From Streptomyces luteogriseus (lineage in GTDB: Bacteria > Actinomycetota > Actinomycetes > Streptomycetales > Streptomycetaceae), in contig NZ_JACHMS010000001.1 in assembly GCF_014205055.1 (NCBI RefSeq), positions 4,588,001-4,652,000 on the forward strand: 64,000 nucleotides of DNA, in the 5' to 3' direction. A program made the translations under genes and the position numbers. This document shows, in pieces, positions 8,429 to 16,955 of the stretch (positions within the stretch are counted from its first letter, which is position 1; every line of letters begins with the position of its first letter). The notes beneath the pieces were generated by a model. It saw only the letters and a list, made by a program, of their open reading frames with translations. It was not told the DNA's origin and did not search any database.

Positions 8429-9280
8429 ATGACTGGACGGCAGCGGGAACGGCGGCACAGGCGGACGGGCGCGGCGGTCGTCACGGCCGTGCTCCTGGCG
8501 GGGGCGGGGCTGGGGACCGCGGGGTGCTCCGGAGGTGACGCGGTCGCCGGGGACGCCCGTGGCGGGGACGCGGTCGTCGCGTTGCGGAAGGCGCCCGACC
8601 GGCTGATCGGCGCGGGGAGTTCGAGGGCCCGTACATCGATGGAGATGGCCGCGGGCGGGACCCGGGTGACCATCCGGGGTGCCGGGGTCTACGACTACCG
8701 CAAGCGGATGGGGCAGCTGAAGGTGCTGCTGCCGCAGGATCCCGCGGGGGTCGTCGAGCGTCGGCCGATCACCGAACTGCTCGCGCCGGGTGCGCTGTTC
8801 ATGAAGAACAGGGGTGCCGGTGTGCCGCGGGACAAATGGGTGCGGGTGGACACGCGGACCCTGTCCGACGGGAACCTCGTCACCGGCGGGGCCACCGATC
8901 CGTTCACGGCGGCCGAGGTGCTGCTCGGGACGCGGACGGCGACGTATGTGGGCAGGACGGAGGTCGCGGGAACCGGGGTGCGGCACTACCGGGGGACGGC
9001 GCACCTGGGTGACGCGGCCCGGCGGGCCTCCGACGGGAACAAGGGTCCCCTGAAGGCGGCGGCCGAGGGGTTCGCCACCGCCGAGGTGCCGTTCGACGCC
9101 TATCTCGACGACGAGGGACGCATCCGCAAGGTCAGGCACCGCTTCAGCTTCCTGAACGGGCAGCAGAAGAGGCCCGTGGCCGTCGCCTCGACCACGCTGC
9201 TCTACGATTTCGGGGCCTCGGTGCGCGTACGGTTGCCGCGGGCCGACGACATCTACGCGGGCAAGATCGCCGAGGAATGA
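8429..9280 (+). CDS. Predicted lipoprotein
   Basis: A 283-residue exported protein. After a basic start (RRHRRT) comes a hydrophobic segment ending in the lipobox LGTAGC, so Cys near residue 31 should be lipidated. The rest is a soluble domain without membrane segments, rich in beta-type sequence and resembling the LppX/LprAFG-like or LolA-like lipoproteins of actinobacteria. That fold call is from general pattern only. ATG at 8429 sits after a purine-rich GGGGGTAGGCAGG stretch. No operon partner. Confidence 0.75.
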   Translation: MTGRQRERRHRRTGAAVVTAVLLAGAGLGTAGCSGGDAVAGDARGGDAVVALRKAPDRLIGAGSSRARTSMEMAAGGTRVTIRGAGVYDYRKRMGQLKVLLPQDPAGVVERRPITELLAPGALFMKNRGAGVPRDKWVRVDTRTLSDGNLVTGGATDPFTAAEVLLGTRTATYVGRTEVAGTGVRHYRGTAHLGDAARRASDGNKGPLKAAAEGFATAEVPFDAYLDDEGRIRKVRHRFSFLNGQQKRPVAVASTTLLYDFGASVRVRLPRADDIYAGKIAEE

Positions 9281-9371
9281 CCGGCGTGAACTAGCCCGTC
9301 CGTGCCATGCGCGGCGTGTAGGCCGCTCCCTACTCTAGGAAGTCGGCAACGGCAGAGATGAGGTGATGCAC

Positions 9372-9539
9372 GTGGCTCCGGTCGGCGGTACGGCAGTTCA
9401 GGACCACGTGGCCCTCGCCGAGATCGAGCTGTGCGGAGAGCTGATCATCGCGGCCTCGGCCGCCCAGGAGCGGCTCAGCCTGGAGAGCATCGACGAGGTC
9501 CTGAAGGTGGCCGAGGAACGGGACTCCTCCAGGCGCTGA
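9372..9539 (+). CDS. Small conserved hypothetical protein
   Basis: A 55-residue acidic helical protein (VAPVGGTAVQDHVALAEIEL...). The GTG at 9372 is preferred over ATG at 9366 because GAGGTGAT, an excellent match to the 16S rRNA tail, lies 8 nt before the GTG and would be too close to the ATG. Codon usage is typical of the host. No domain recognised. It ends about 20 bases before the convergent csoR gene ends. Confidence 0.7.
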   Translation: MAPVGGTAVQDHVALAEIELCGELIIAASAAQERLSLESIDEVLKVAEERDSSRR

Positions 9540-9560
9540 CCACAGGCCGCGGGACCCGGC

Positions 9561-9962
9561 TCACGTCCGCAGCATGCGGGCGATCGCCTGGGTCGCCTCC
9601 TTCACCTTCGCGTCGATCTCGTCGCCCCCCTTGAGGGCCCCCTGAGCGGAGCTCTCAACGGCTGCCGTCGCCACGCAGTGCCGCAGGTGCTCCTCGAGCA
9701 GTTGCAGGGCGAAGGACTGCAGGGCCTTGGTGGAGGCGGAGACCTGCGTGAGTATGTCGATGCAGTAGACGTCCTCGTCGACCATGCGCTGCAGGCCGCG
9801 GATCTGGCCCTCGATGCGGCGCAGCCGCTTGAGGTGCTCGTCCTTCTGCTTGTGGTACCCGTGCACACCGTGGTCGTGATCGGCCGTCCCGTCCGCACCG
9901 GCGTGGTCGGCGGTGCCGGTGGTGACATGTGCGACATCTGTTGCGTCGGTCACGTCCGTCAT
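9561..9962 (-). CDS. csoR: CsoR copper-sensing transcriptional repressor
   Basis: A 133-residue DUF156/CsoR-family repressor that releases DNA on binding Cu(I). The copper ligands are visible: Cys in DEDVYCIDIL and the His/Cys pair in EEHLRHCV. The first 40 residues are a His/Asp-rich tail before the helical bundle (RLRRIEGQIRGLQRMV). ATG at 9962 follows GGAGGAAGCG. A perfect GGGTAT-type palindrome lies upstream, so autorepression is expected. No copper ATPase or chaperone gene is nearby; its targets must be elsewhere. In S. lividans/coelicolor the matching gene (SCO4136, by recall) controls copper genes genome-wide. Confidence 0.9.
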   Translation of the reverse strand: MTDVTDATDVAHVTTGTADHAGADGTADHDHGVHGYHKQKDEHLKRLRRIEGQIRGLQRMVDEDVYCIDILTQVSASTKALQSFALQLLEEHLRHCVATAAVESSAQGALKGGDEIDAKVKEATQAIARMLRT

Positions 9963-9991
9963 CGCTTCCTCCTGGTCGGCAGCGGGCCGAT

Positions 9992-10012
9992 ATATACCCC
10001 TGGTGGGTATAT
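9992..10012. promoter_or_regulatory. CsoR operator palindrome
   Basis: ATATACCC (9992-9999) and GGGTATAT (10005-10012) are perfect 8-bp arms around CTGGT. This is the G-tract inverted repeat typical of CsoR operators, placed 30-50 nt upstream of the csoR start. It also lies about 155 nt upstream of the divergent phosphate-transport pair. Confidence 0.85.
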
Positions 10013-10165
10013 GGTACCGAACTTTGCGGGGTACACGGCCCTGGAAACGGCCCCCGTGCTCATCACTGTGCCCGATGGGCGACACTGGTGGGCGGCCGAT
10101 AGCCGTGGCCGGATGATGCGCCTAGCATCAGCCTGACCGAAACCGAAGCACCCCGAGGACCCCAC

Positions 10166-10786
10166 GTGCGCTTTCGTCTGACCCCCAGGGAGACGAGCTT
10201 CTACGACATGTTCGCCGCCTCCGCGGACAACATCGTCACGGGCTCGAAGCTCCTGATGGAACTGCTCGGGGCGGACTCACCCGCCCGAGCCGAGATCGCA
10301 GAGCGTATGCGGGCAGCGGAACACGCAGGTGACGACGCCACGCACGCGATCTTCCACCAGCTGAACTCCTCCTTCATCACGCCGTTCGACCGCGAGGACA
10401 TCTACTCCCTCGCGTCGTCCCTCGACGACATCATGGACTTCATGGAGGAGGCCGTCGACCTGGTCGTCCTCTACAACATCGAGGAACTGCCCAAGGGCGT
10501 CGACCAGCAGATCGAGGTCCTGGCGCGCGCCGCCGAGCTGACGGCCGAAGCGATGCCGCATCTGCGCACCATGGAGAACCTCACCGAGTACTGGATCGAG
10601 GTCAACCGGCTGGAGAACCAGGCCGACCAGATCCACCGCAAGCTGCTGGCGCACCTCTTCAACGGCAAGTACGACGCCATGGAGGTGCTCAAGCTCAAGC
10701 AGATCGTGGATGTGCTGGAGGAAGCGGCGGACGCGTTCGAGCACGTGGCGAACACGGTGGAGACCATCGCCGTCAAGGAGTCCTGA
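10166..10786 (+). CDS. DUF47/PhoU-like Pit accessory protein
   Basis: A 206-residue, all-helical cytoplasmic protein of the DUF47 (UPF0111) family, distantly PhoU-like. It contains acidic metal-binding-type stretches such as FDREDIYSLASSLDDIMDF. The GTG start at 10166 follows CGAGGACC. It lies 7 nt before the phosphate permease gene and the two should be cotranscribed; DUF47 proteins are thought to modulate Pit transporters. Confidence 0.88.
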   Translation: MRFRLTPRETSFYDMFAASADNIVTGSKLLMELLGADSPARAEIAERMRAAEHAGDDATHAIFHQLNSSFITPFDREDIYSLASSLDDIMDFMEEAVDLVVLYNIEELPKGVDQQIEVLARAAELTAEAMPHLRTMENLTEYWIEVNRLENQADQIHRKLLAHLFNGKYDAMEVLKLKQIVDVLEEAADAFEHVANTVETIAVKES

Positions 10787-10793
10787 GCCCTTC

Positions 10794-11792
10794 ATGGACA
10801 CCTTCGCTCTGGTCGCGACCATCGGCGTCGCGCTCTTCTTCACGTACACCAACGGTTTTCACGACTCGGCGAACGCGATCGCCACGTCGGTCTCCACGCG
10901 GGCGCTGACGCCGAGGGCCGCCCTGGCCATGGCCGCGGTGATGAACCTCGCCGGTGCCTTCATGGGCTCCGGGGTCGCCAAGACCGTCAGTGAGGGCCTG
11001 ATCCAGACACCGACCGGGTCGAAGGGGATGGGCATCCTCTTCGCCGCGCTGGTGGGCGCGATCGTCTGGAACCTCATCACCTGGTACTTCGGGCTGCCGT
11101 CCTCCTCCTCGCACGCGCTGTTCGGCGGAATGGTCGGCGCGGCGCTGGCCGGCGGGACGACGGTCTACTGGCACGGGGTGCTGGACAAGGTCGTCATCCC
11201 CATGTTCGTCTCGCCGGTGGTCGGCCTGGTGGCCGGCTATCTGGTGATGACCGCGATCATGTGGATCTTCCGGAAGGCCAACCCGCACAAGGCCAAGAGG
11301 GGCTTCCGCATAGCGCAGACCGTCTCGGCGGCCGGCATGGCGCTGGGACACGGTCTCCAGGACGCGCAGAAGACCATGGGCATCGTGGTGATGGCGCTCG
11401 TCATCGCCGATGTCGAGGACTACGGCGATCCGATCCCGGTGTGGGTCAAGATCGCCTGCGCGGTGATGCTGTCGCTGGGCACGTACGCCGGTGGATGGCG
11501 GATCATGCGGACGCTGGGGCGGAAGATCATCGAGCTGGACCCGCCGCAGGGCTTCGCGGCGGAGGCGACGGGCGCGTCGATCATGTTCACTTCGGCGTTC
11601 CTGTTCAAGGCGCCGATCTCCACGACGCATGTGATCACTTCCGCGATCATGGGCGTCGGGGCGACGAAGCGGGTGAACGCCGTGCGGTGGGGCGTCGCCA
11701 AGAACATCATCCTGGGGTGGTTCATCACGATGCCGGCCGCGGCGATCGTGGCCGCGGCGTCCTTCGGGATCGTGAACCTGGCGTTTCTGTAG
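10794..11792 (+). CDS. pitH1: Low-affinity inorganic phosphate transporter (Pit)
   Basis: A 332-residue PiT-family permease that moves phosphate with a metal or proton. The duplicated signature is present: TNGFHDSANAIATSVSTRAL near the N-terminus and a second copy around GHGLQDAQKTMGIV. SSSSHALFGG and ISTTHVITSAIMG are the matched inner repeats. About nine membrane helices. It is paired with the DUF47 gene just upstream. The last codons and stop are duplicated in tandem immediately downstream. Confidence 0.92.
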   Translation: MDTFALVATIGVALFFTYTNGFHDSANAIATSVSTRALTPRAALAMAAVMNLAGAFMGSGVAKTVSEGLIQTPTGSKGMGILFAALVGAIVWNLITWYFGLPSSSSHALFGGMVGAALAGGTTVYWHGVLDKVVIPMFVSPVVGLVAGYLVMTAIMWIFRKANPHKAKRGFRIAQTVSAAGMALGHGLQDAQKTMGIVVMALVIADVEDYGDPIPVWVKIACAVMLSLGTYAGGWRIMRTLGRKIIELDPPQGFAAEATGASIMFTSAFLFKAPISTTHVITSAIMGVGATKRVNAVRWGVAKNIILGWFITMPAAAIVAAASFGIVNLAFL

Positions 11793-11818
11793 GTCGTGAA
11801 CCCGGCGTTTCTGTAGCC
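11771..11818 (+). repeat. Tandem 24-bp duplication of the pit 3' end
   Basis: Positions 11771-11794 and 11795-11818 are 24-bp copies (one clear mismatch in the first 23 bases) that include the stop codon. The unit is a multiple of three, so the second copy would read as another last few residues plus stop. It appears to be a recent slippage duplication. Confidence 0.75.
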
Positions 11819-12012
11819 GGTGCTCTGCGTGGGGGCTGGACGCGGGGCGTTGCGCAGCTCGGCGCGACGAGGTGCCGCTGCGCCCACCCGTGCCGCCCCT
11901 GGCGGCACGCATGCCCGCAGCTGGGCGGCTGCGCCCGCCCCGCGGCTGGGCGGCTGCGCAGGTCCGCAGCGGTGGCGGCACGCATGCCCGCGGCTGGGTG
12001 GAGCAGTACGCG
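11793..12012. repeat. Gene-free stretch with short GC-rich repeats
   Basis: Between pit and the terminator there is no credible gene. Variants of GCACGCATGCCCGCRGCTGGG recur (near 11905 and 11977) with extra CGCGGCTGGGCGGCTGCGC units, giving reading frames full of Arg/Pro/Gly that are not proteins. Confidence 0.5.
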
Positions 12013-12016
12013 AAAA

Positions 12017-12049
12017 GGCCCGCCCCTGGGAGAGGGGCGGGCCCTTTTT
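12017..12049. terminator. Bidirectional intrinsic terminator
   Basis: GGCCCGCCCC (12017-12026) and GGGGCGGGCC (12034-12043) form a perfect 10-bp stem. It is flanked by AAAA on the left and TTTTT on the right, so it can terminate both the rightward pit transcript and the leftward pst transcript. Confidence 0.85.
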
Positions 12050-12103
12050 CGGCCTCGCGGTGGCACCGCCATGCAGCACCGCGAGGAGACTCGGCAGGCC
12101 GGA

Positions 12104-12880
12104 TCAGCCGAAGCGGCCGGAGATGTAGTCCTCCGTGGCCTGGACCGACGGGTTGGAGAAGATGCGCTCCGTGTCGTCTGTCTCGATGAGCTTGCCGGGC
12201 TGGCCGACCGCCGCGAGGTTGAAGAACGCCGTGCGGTCGGAGACGCGGGCCGCCTGCTGCATGTTGTGCGTCACGATGACGATCGTGAAGCGCTCCTTGA
12301 GCTCGCCGATCAAGTCCTCGATCGCGAGCGTGGAGATCGGGTCGAGCGCGGAGCAGGGCTCGTCCATGAGCAGGACGTTCGGCTCGACCGCGATCGCCCG
12401 CGCGATGCACAGACGCTGCTGCTGGCCACCGGACAGGCCCGAGCCGGGCTTGTTCAGGCGGTCCTTGACCTCGTTCCAGAGGTTCGCGCCCTTGAGGGAG
12501 CGCTCGACGACGTCAGCCAGCTCGCTCTTCTTGTAGTTGCCGTTCAGCCGCAGCCCCGCCGCCACGTTGTCGAAGATCGACATCGTCGGGAACGGGTTCG
12601 GACGCTGGAACACCATGCCGACCTCACGGCGGACCGACACCGGGTCGATGCCCGTGCCGTAGAGGTCCTCGTCGTCCAGGAGCACCTTGCCCTCGACCCG
12701 GCCGCCGGACGTCACCTCGTGCATACGGTTCAGGGTGCGCAGGAACGTCGACTTGCCGCAGCCGGAGGGGCCGATGAACGCCGTCACCGAGCGCGGCTCG
12801 ACGGTCATCGAGATGTCCTCGATCGCCTTGTGGGAGCCGTAGTAGGCGGTCAGTCCGCTTACGTCGATTCGCTTGGCCAT
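12104..12880 (-). CDS. pstB: Phosphate ABC transporter ATPase PstB
   Basis: A 258-residue ABC ATPase of the high-affinity phosphate importer. Walker A is GPSGCGKS (about 37-44), the signature LSGGQQQR, Walker [13 protein letters not shown], and the H-loop His is in VTHNMQQ. PstB-typical sequence includes [11 protein letters not shown]. It is the last gene of pstSCAB, 69 nt after pstA, and energises PstC/PstA from the cytoplasmic side. Confidence 0.95.
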   Translation of the reverse strand: MAKRIDVSGLTAYYGSHKAIEDISMTVEPRSVTAFIGPSGCGKSTFLRTLNRMHEVTSGGRVEGKVLLDDEDLYGTGIDPVSVRREVGMVFQRPNPFPTMSIFDNVAAGLRLNGNYKKSELADVVERSLKGANLWNEVKDRLNKPGSGLSGGQQQRLCIARAIAVEPNVLLMDEPCSALDPISTLAIEDLIGELKERFTIVIVTHNMQQAARVSDRTAFFNLAAVGQPGKLIETDDTERIFSNPSVQATEDYISGRFG

Positions 12881-12949
12881 GACTACTTCACTTCCAAAAG
12901 TCTGGGGGGTCGCTGTGGCCCCGCGCGGCGGTAGCCGCAGGTTGTCGCG

Positions 12950-14008
12950 TCAGCGACCGGTCTTCGGGGCCTTCCAGCGGGCGATCCCGCGGGCCACCAG
13001 GTTCAGGATCATCACGAAGGCGATCAGGGTGAGCGACGCCGCCCAGGCGCGGTCGTACGCCGTGACCTCGCCCGATCCGTACTGCTGGTAGATGTACAGC
13101 GGGAGCGACGCCTGCGCGCCTTCGAAGGGGTTGGCGTTGATGAACTTGCTGCCGAACACCAGCAGCAGCACGGGCGCGGTCTCACCGGCGATGCGGGCGA
13201 TGGACAGCATGATGCCGGTGGTGATGCCGCCGAGCGAGGTCGGCAGGACCACCTTCAGGATGGTGCGCCACTTGGGCACGCCGAGCGCGAGGGAGGCTTC
13301 GCGCAACTCGTTCGGGACGAGCTTGAGCATCTCCTCCGTGGAGCGGACGACGACCGGCATCATCAGGATCGCCAGGGCGAGTGACCCGGCGAAGCCGAAG
13401 GGCTGCATCTCGAAGATCAGCATGAGGCTGAGGATGAACAGACCCGCGACGATCGACGGGATGCCGGTCATGACGTCGACGAAGAAGGTGACGGCCCGGG
13501 CGAGGTTGCCGCGTCCGTACTCCACCAGGTAGATCGCGGTGAGCACGCCGACCGGCGCGGCGATCAGCGTCGCGAGGCCGACCTGCTCCAGCGTGCCGAG
13601 AATGGCGTGGTAGATGCCGCCGCCCGTCTCCGCGTCGGTGACCACGCCCATCGAGTGGGTCAGGAAGTAGACGTCGAGGACCTTCACGCCGCGTTGGACG
13701 GTCGACCACACCAGCGAGGCCAGCGGCACCACGGCGAGCAGGAACGCGACCCACACCAGCGAGGTGACCACGCGGTCCTTGGCCTGGCGGCGGTTCTCGA
13801 CCCGGGCCGCGATGACGTACGTACCGAGGACGTGCAGGATCGCGGCGATCAGCGCCCACTGGACGCTGCTGTGCAGGCCGGCGGCGGCGCTGACGCCGAG
13901 TCCGAGGGCGACGGATCCGGCGGCGATGGCCCACGGAGCCCACTTGGGCAGGTGGCCGCCGCGCAGGGTGCTGGGGCGCTTGGCGGCGAGGGAGGGTGTG
14001 GTGCTCAT
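12950..14008 (-). CDS. pstA: Phosphate ABC transporter permease PstA
   Basis: A 352-residue membrane subunit with two early hydrophobic segments and a BPD_transp_1 core. The ATPase-coupling loop is visible as ELREASLALGVPKWRTILKVVLP. Its ATG overlaps the pstC stop by 4 bp (ATGA), so the two are translationally coupled and form the heterodimeric pore. Confidence 0.95.
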   Translation of the reverse strand: MSTTPSLAAKRPSTLRGGHLPKWAPWAIAAGSVALGLGVSAAAGLHSSVQWALIAAILHVLGTYVIAARVENRRQAKDRVVTSLVWVAFLLAVVPLASLVWSTVQRGVKVLDVYFLTHSMGVVTDAETGGGIYHAILGTLEQVGLATLIAAPVGVLTAIYLVEYGRGNLARAVTFFVDVMTGIPSIVAGLFILSLMLIFEMQPFGFAGSLALAILMMPVVVRSTEEMLKLVPNELREASLALGVPKWRTILKVVLPTSLGGITTGIMLSIARIAGETAPVLLLVFGSKFINANPFEGAQASLPLYIYQQYGSGEVTAYDRAWAASLTLIAFVMILNLVARGIARWKAPKTGR

Positions 14009-14994
14009 GCGTTGGCCCCCGAGTACTCCTTGCGGCGGGCGATGATCGCGCGGGCCGCGCCGTTGACCAGCAGGGTGATGACGAACAGGACCAGACCGGA
14101 GGCGATCAGCGCGTCACGGCCGAACTCGCTGGCCTCGCTGAACTTGCTGGCGATGTTCTGGGCGAAGGTGCCGCCGCCCGGGTCGAGCAGGCTGGTGTGG
14201 ATCAGGAAGTCGGGCGAGAGCACGGTGGCGACGGCCATCGTCTCGCCGAGGGCGCGGCCGAGGCCGAGCATCGAGGCGGAGATGACGCCGGAGCGGCCGA
14301 AGGGGATGACCGCCATGCGGATCACTTCCCAGCGGGTGGCGCCGAGCGCCAGGGCGGCCTCCTCGTGCATCTGCGGGACCTGGCGGAAGACCTCGCGGCT
14401 CACGTTGGTGACGATCGGCAGGATCATGATCGCGAGCAGGATGCCCACGGTGAGCATGGAGCGCGCGGCGCCGCCCTGCCAGGAGAAGATGCCGGTCCAG
14501 CCGAGGTAGTCGTCCAGCCAGCCGAAGAGGCCGCTCATGTACGGGACCAGGACCAGGGCGCCCCACAGGCCGTAGACGATGGACGGCACGGCGGCCAGCA
14601 GGTCGATCACATAGGCGATGGGGCCGCGCAGCCGGCGCGGGGCGTAGTGCGTGAGGAACAGCGCGATGGCGACCGAGACCGGGACCGCGATGACCATGGC
14701 GATGATCGAGGAGACGATCGTGCCGTAGGCCAGGACCGCGATGCCGAAGACCGGCGGGTTGACTCCGGTGTTCCACTCGAAGGTGGTCAGGAAGTTGCCG
14801 TCGTCCTTGCTGATGGCGAGGACGGCGCGGTAGGTGAGGAAGCCCGCGATCGCGGCCATGATCACCAGCAGCAGAATGCCCGAGCCACGGGACAGACCGA
14901 GGAAGATCCGGTCTCCGGGCCGGGTGGCGCCACGGGCCGCGCGCTTCTGCTCGGCCGTGGGGGGAGGTGCGTCAGCTATCTGTGTTGTGTCCAT
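14005..14994 (-). CDS. pstC: Phosphate ABC transporter permease PstC
   Basis: A 329-residue permease with six main membrane helices and the coupling motif EEAALALGATRWEVIRMAVIP. ATG at 14994 follows GGAG by 6 nt. It starts 100 nt after pstS, with a long stem-loop in between, and its 3' end overlaps pstA by 4 bp. Confidence 0.95.
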   Translation of the reverse strand: MDTTQIADAPPPTAEQKRAARGATRPGDRIFLGLSRGSGILLLVIMAAIAGFLTYRAVLAISKDDGNFLTTFEWNTGVNPPVFGIAVLAYGTIVSSIIAMVIAVPVSVAIALFLTHYAPRRLRGPIAYVIDLLAAVPSIVYGLWGALVLVPYMSGLFGWLDDYLGWTGIFSWQGGAARSMLTVGILLAIMILPIVTNVSREVFRQVPQMHEEAALALGATRWEVIRMAVIPFGRSGVISASMLGLGRALGETMAVATVLSPDFLIHTSLLDPGGGTFAQNIASKFSEASEFGRDALIASGLVLFVITLLVNGAARAIIARRKEYSGANA

Positions 14995-15056
14995 CGGGTT
15001 CTCCGGTCTGCGGAACCGCACGTGCTGTGCGGCCCTTGGCGGCGGTGCACCGGACG

Positions 15057-15089
15057 GTGCGGTCCGGTCCCGCTGGGACCGGACCGCAC
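15057..15089 (-). terminator. Strong stem-loop between pstS and pstC
   Basis: GTGCGGTCCGGTCC (15057-15070) and GGACCGGACCGCAC (15076-15089) form a perfect 14-bp stem with a 5-nt loop, starting 6 nt past the pstS stop. No T-run follows. It probably acts as a partial terminator or an RNA-stabilising 3' end, so that pstS mRNA exceeds pstCAB mRNA. Confidence 0.7.
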
Positions 15090-15094
15090 TCAGG

Positions 15095-16216
15095 TCAGCT
15101 CAGGCTCTCGACGGTCGTGCGAACCTTGGTGATGATCTCTTCGGGCATGGGCGCGTAGTCGTTCTCGGCGAGGATCTTCTGGCCGTCCTCCGAGGCCGCG
15201 TAGCGCAGGAACGCCTTGACCGCGGGCAGGGTCTCGGACTTGTTGCCCTTGTCGCAGACGATCTCGTACGTCACCAGGACCATCGGGTAGGCGCCGTCGG
15301 CCTTGGTCGCGTAGTTCAGCTCCAGCGCGAGGTCCTTGCCGGTGCCGACGGCCTTGGCCTCCGCGATCGCCTTGGTGGCGTTGTCGACGGTGGCCTCGAC
15401 CGGCTCGGCGGCGCCGGTGTCGATGGCGACGGTCTTGATTCCGTCCTTGGCGTACGACAGCTCGAAGTAGCCGATCGCGCCGGCGGTCTGCTTGACCTGC
15501 GCGGCGACGCCGGAGGACTGCGGAGCGGACTGGCCGCCCTTCGCCTGCCAGGCCTTGCCGCCCTCGTAGGGGAAGTCCTTCTTGGCGGTGGCGATCAGGT
15601 ACTTGGTGAAGTTGTCCGTGGTGCCGGACTCGTCCGAGCGGTGGAACGCCTGGATCTTGAGGTTGGGCAGCTTCGCGTCGGGGTTCAGCTTCGCGATCGC
15701 CGGGTCGTTCCAGTTGGTGATCTTGCTGTCGAAGATCTTGGCGATCGTCGCGGAGTCCAGGACGAGCTTGTCGACGCCCGGGACGTTGTAACCGACGGCG
15801 ATCGGGCCGCCGACCATCGGCAGGTCGATGCCCTGGCCGCCGGAGCAGATCTTCTTGGAGGCCGCGACCTCGTCGGGCTTCAGTGCCGAGTCCGAACCGG
15901 CCCAGGGGACCTGGCCCTGCGTGAACGCGGTGACACCGGCGCCGGAACCGCCGGCCTTGTAGTTGATCTCCACCTGGCAGGCCGCCGAGAACTGCTTCAC
16001 CCAGGCGTCGACCGCGTTCTTCTGAGCGGAGGAGCCGTCGGCGAGGACCTGACCCGAGGCGTCGTCACACTTGATGTTGCTCGGAGCGGCGGCGTTGGAG
16101 GAGCCTCCGTCCGGGTTGCCGGTCTCGTCGGAGCCGCACGCCGTGAGGGCCAGGGCGCCGGAGACGGCGAGAGCACCGAGAGCGAGGGCCCGCCGGTTCA
16201 TGCGCTGAAGCTTCAC
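15095..16216 (-). CDS. pstS: Phosphate-binding lipoprotein PstS
   Basis: A 373-residue substrate-binding protein of the Pst system. GTG at 16216 follows AAGGA by 6 nt and leads into a lipoprotein signal (MNRRALALGALAVSGALAL then TAC, lipobox LTAC). Phosphate-binding loops are recognisable: DGSSAQKNAV near the N-terminus of the mature protein, AGSDSAL, and HRSDESGTTDNF. It is the first gene of pstSCAB and carries a PHO box about 140 nt upstream. Confidence 0.95.
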   Translation of the reverse strand: MKLQRMNRRALALGALAVSGALALTACGSDETGNPDGGSSNAAAPSNIKCDDASGQVLADGSSAQKNAVDAWVKQFSAACQVEINYKAGGSGAGVTAFTQGQVPWAGSDSALKPDEVAASKKICSGGQGIDLPMVGGPIAVGYNVPGVDKLVLDSATIAKIFDSKITNWNDPAIAKLNPDAKLPNLKIQAFHRSDESGTTDNFTKYLIATAKKDFPYEGGKAWQAKGGQSAPQSSGVAAQVKQTAGAIGYFELSYAKDGIKTVAIDTGAAEPVEATVDNATKAIAEAKAVGTGKDLALELNYATKADGAYPMVLVTYEIVCDKGNKSETLPAVKAFLRYAASEDGQKILAENDYAPMPEEIITKVRTTVESLS

Positions 16217-16355
16217 TTGAGTTCCTTCCAGGAGCCGCCGTCCTGAATCGGCGGCGTGCGAAAGTCTTGAGGACGCGGACACGGACGCGCCCAGAAGGCG
16301 CGGCTCGCATCTGGTACGGCCGAAATTAGGCAGATCAGATGAAGCCACCGATGGC

Positions 16356-16377
16356 CAGACATGAACGACGGGTGAAC
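16356..16377 (-). promoter_or_regulatory. PHO box (PhoP binding site) of pstS
   Basis: On the minus strand two adjacent 11-nt direct repeats, GTTCACCCGTC and GTTCATGTCTG, fit the Streptomyces PhoP repeat (G-TTCA-type). They lie 140-161 nt upstream of the pstS start, predicting strong induction of pst by phosphate starvation through PhoR-PhoP. Confidence 0.85.
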
Positions 16378-16475
16378 CCCTGCCGAAGGTGTGGTTAGGT
16401 CACGGAATGCTCACGGGGAGAGCACGTGGCGATTCCGCTTTTCGCGCGTGTCGCCGTGGACGGCGGCGGACGGTC

Positions 16476-16955
16476 TCATTCCGGTCTGCCGGCCGACTGC
16501 GGCCGGTGCAGCACCGCCAACAGCGCGTCGACCAGGGGGCGGTCGTGGGGCTGCGTCAGGCGGGCGCGGGCCGCGGCCGGTGACAGCCACAGTATCCGGT
16601 CCACCTCGTCCGTCGGCACGAAAGTGCAGGCCAGCGCCTCGGCGGCCCAGTAGCGGACCTGCTTGGGGCGGCCGTTCGCCAGATAGCGCAGGGTGGGCAG
16701 CTCGGCACCCGGCGCGGCCCGGCAGCCCGTCTCCTCCGCCACCTCGCGCAGGGCACCGGCGAGCGGTTCCTCGTCGCGCTTCAGTTTGCCCTTCGGCCAG
16801 GACCAATCGTCGTATTTCGGCCGGTGGACGAGACAGAGCTCCGGCTCGCCGGTGGCGGGGGAGCGGCGCCACAGGACGCAGCCCGCGGCCTGAACGGTGG
16901 TGTCCTCGGGGGAGCTCACCTGGTGTTCACCGCCTTCTGGGTGCCGTGCGGTCAT
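16476..16955 (-). CDS. Nudix (MutT-type) hydrolase
   Basis: A 159-residue nucleotide-diphosphate-linked hydrolase. The Nudix box runs from GKLKRDEE to REVAEETG. The ATG at 16955 overlaps the stop of the CHAD gene by 4 bp (ATGA); a GTG 12 codons in is an alternative. Position as last gene of ppk-CHAD-Nudix suggests a link with polyphosphate or nucleotide polyphosphate turnover, but the substrate is inferred only from context. Confidence 0.85.
   Translation of the reverse strand: MTARHPEGGEHQVSSPEDTTVQAAGCVLWRRSPATGEPELCLVHRPKYDDWSWPKGKLKRDEEPLAGALREVAEETGCRAAPGAELPTLRYLANGRPKQVRYWAAEALACTFVPTDEVDRILWLSPAAARARLTQPHDRPLVDALLAVLHRPQSAGRPE

Noticed and set aside
10773-12934. Long frames on both strands across pit and pstB
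   Set aside because: They cross a clear bidirectional terminator and overlap well-supported transporter genes; compositions are typical of shadows.
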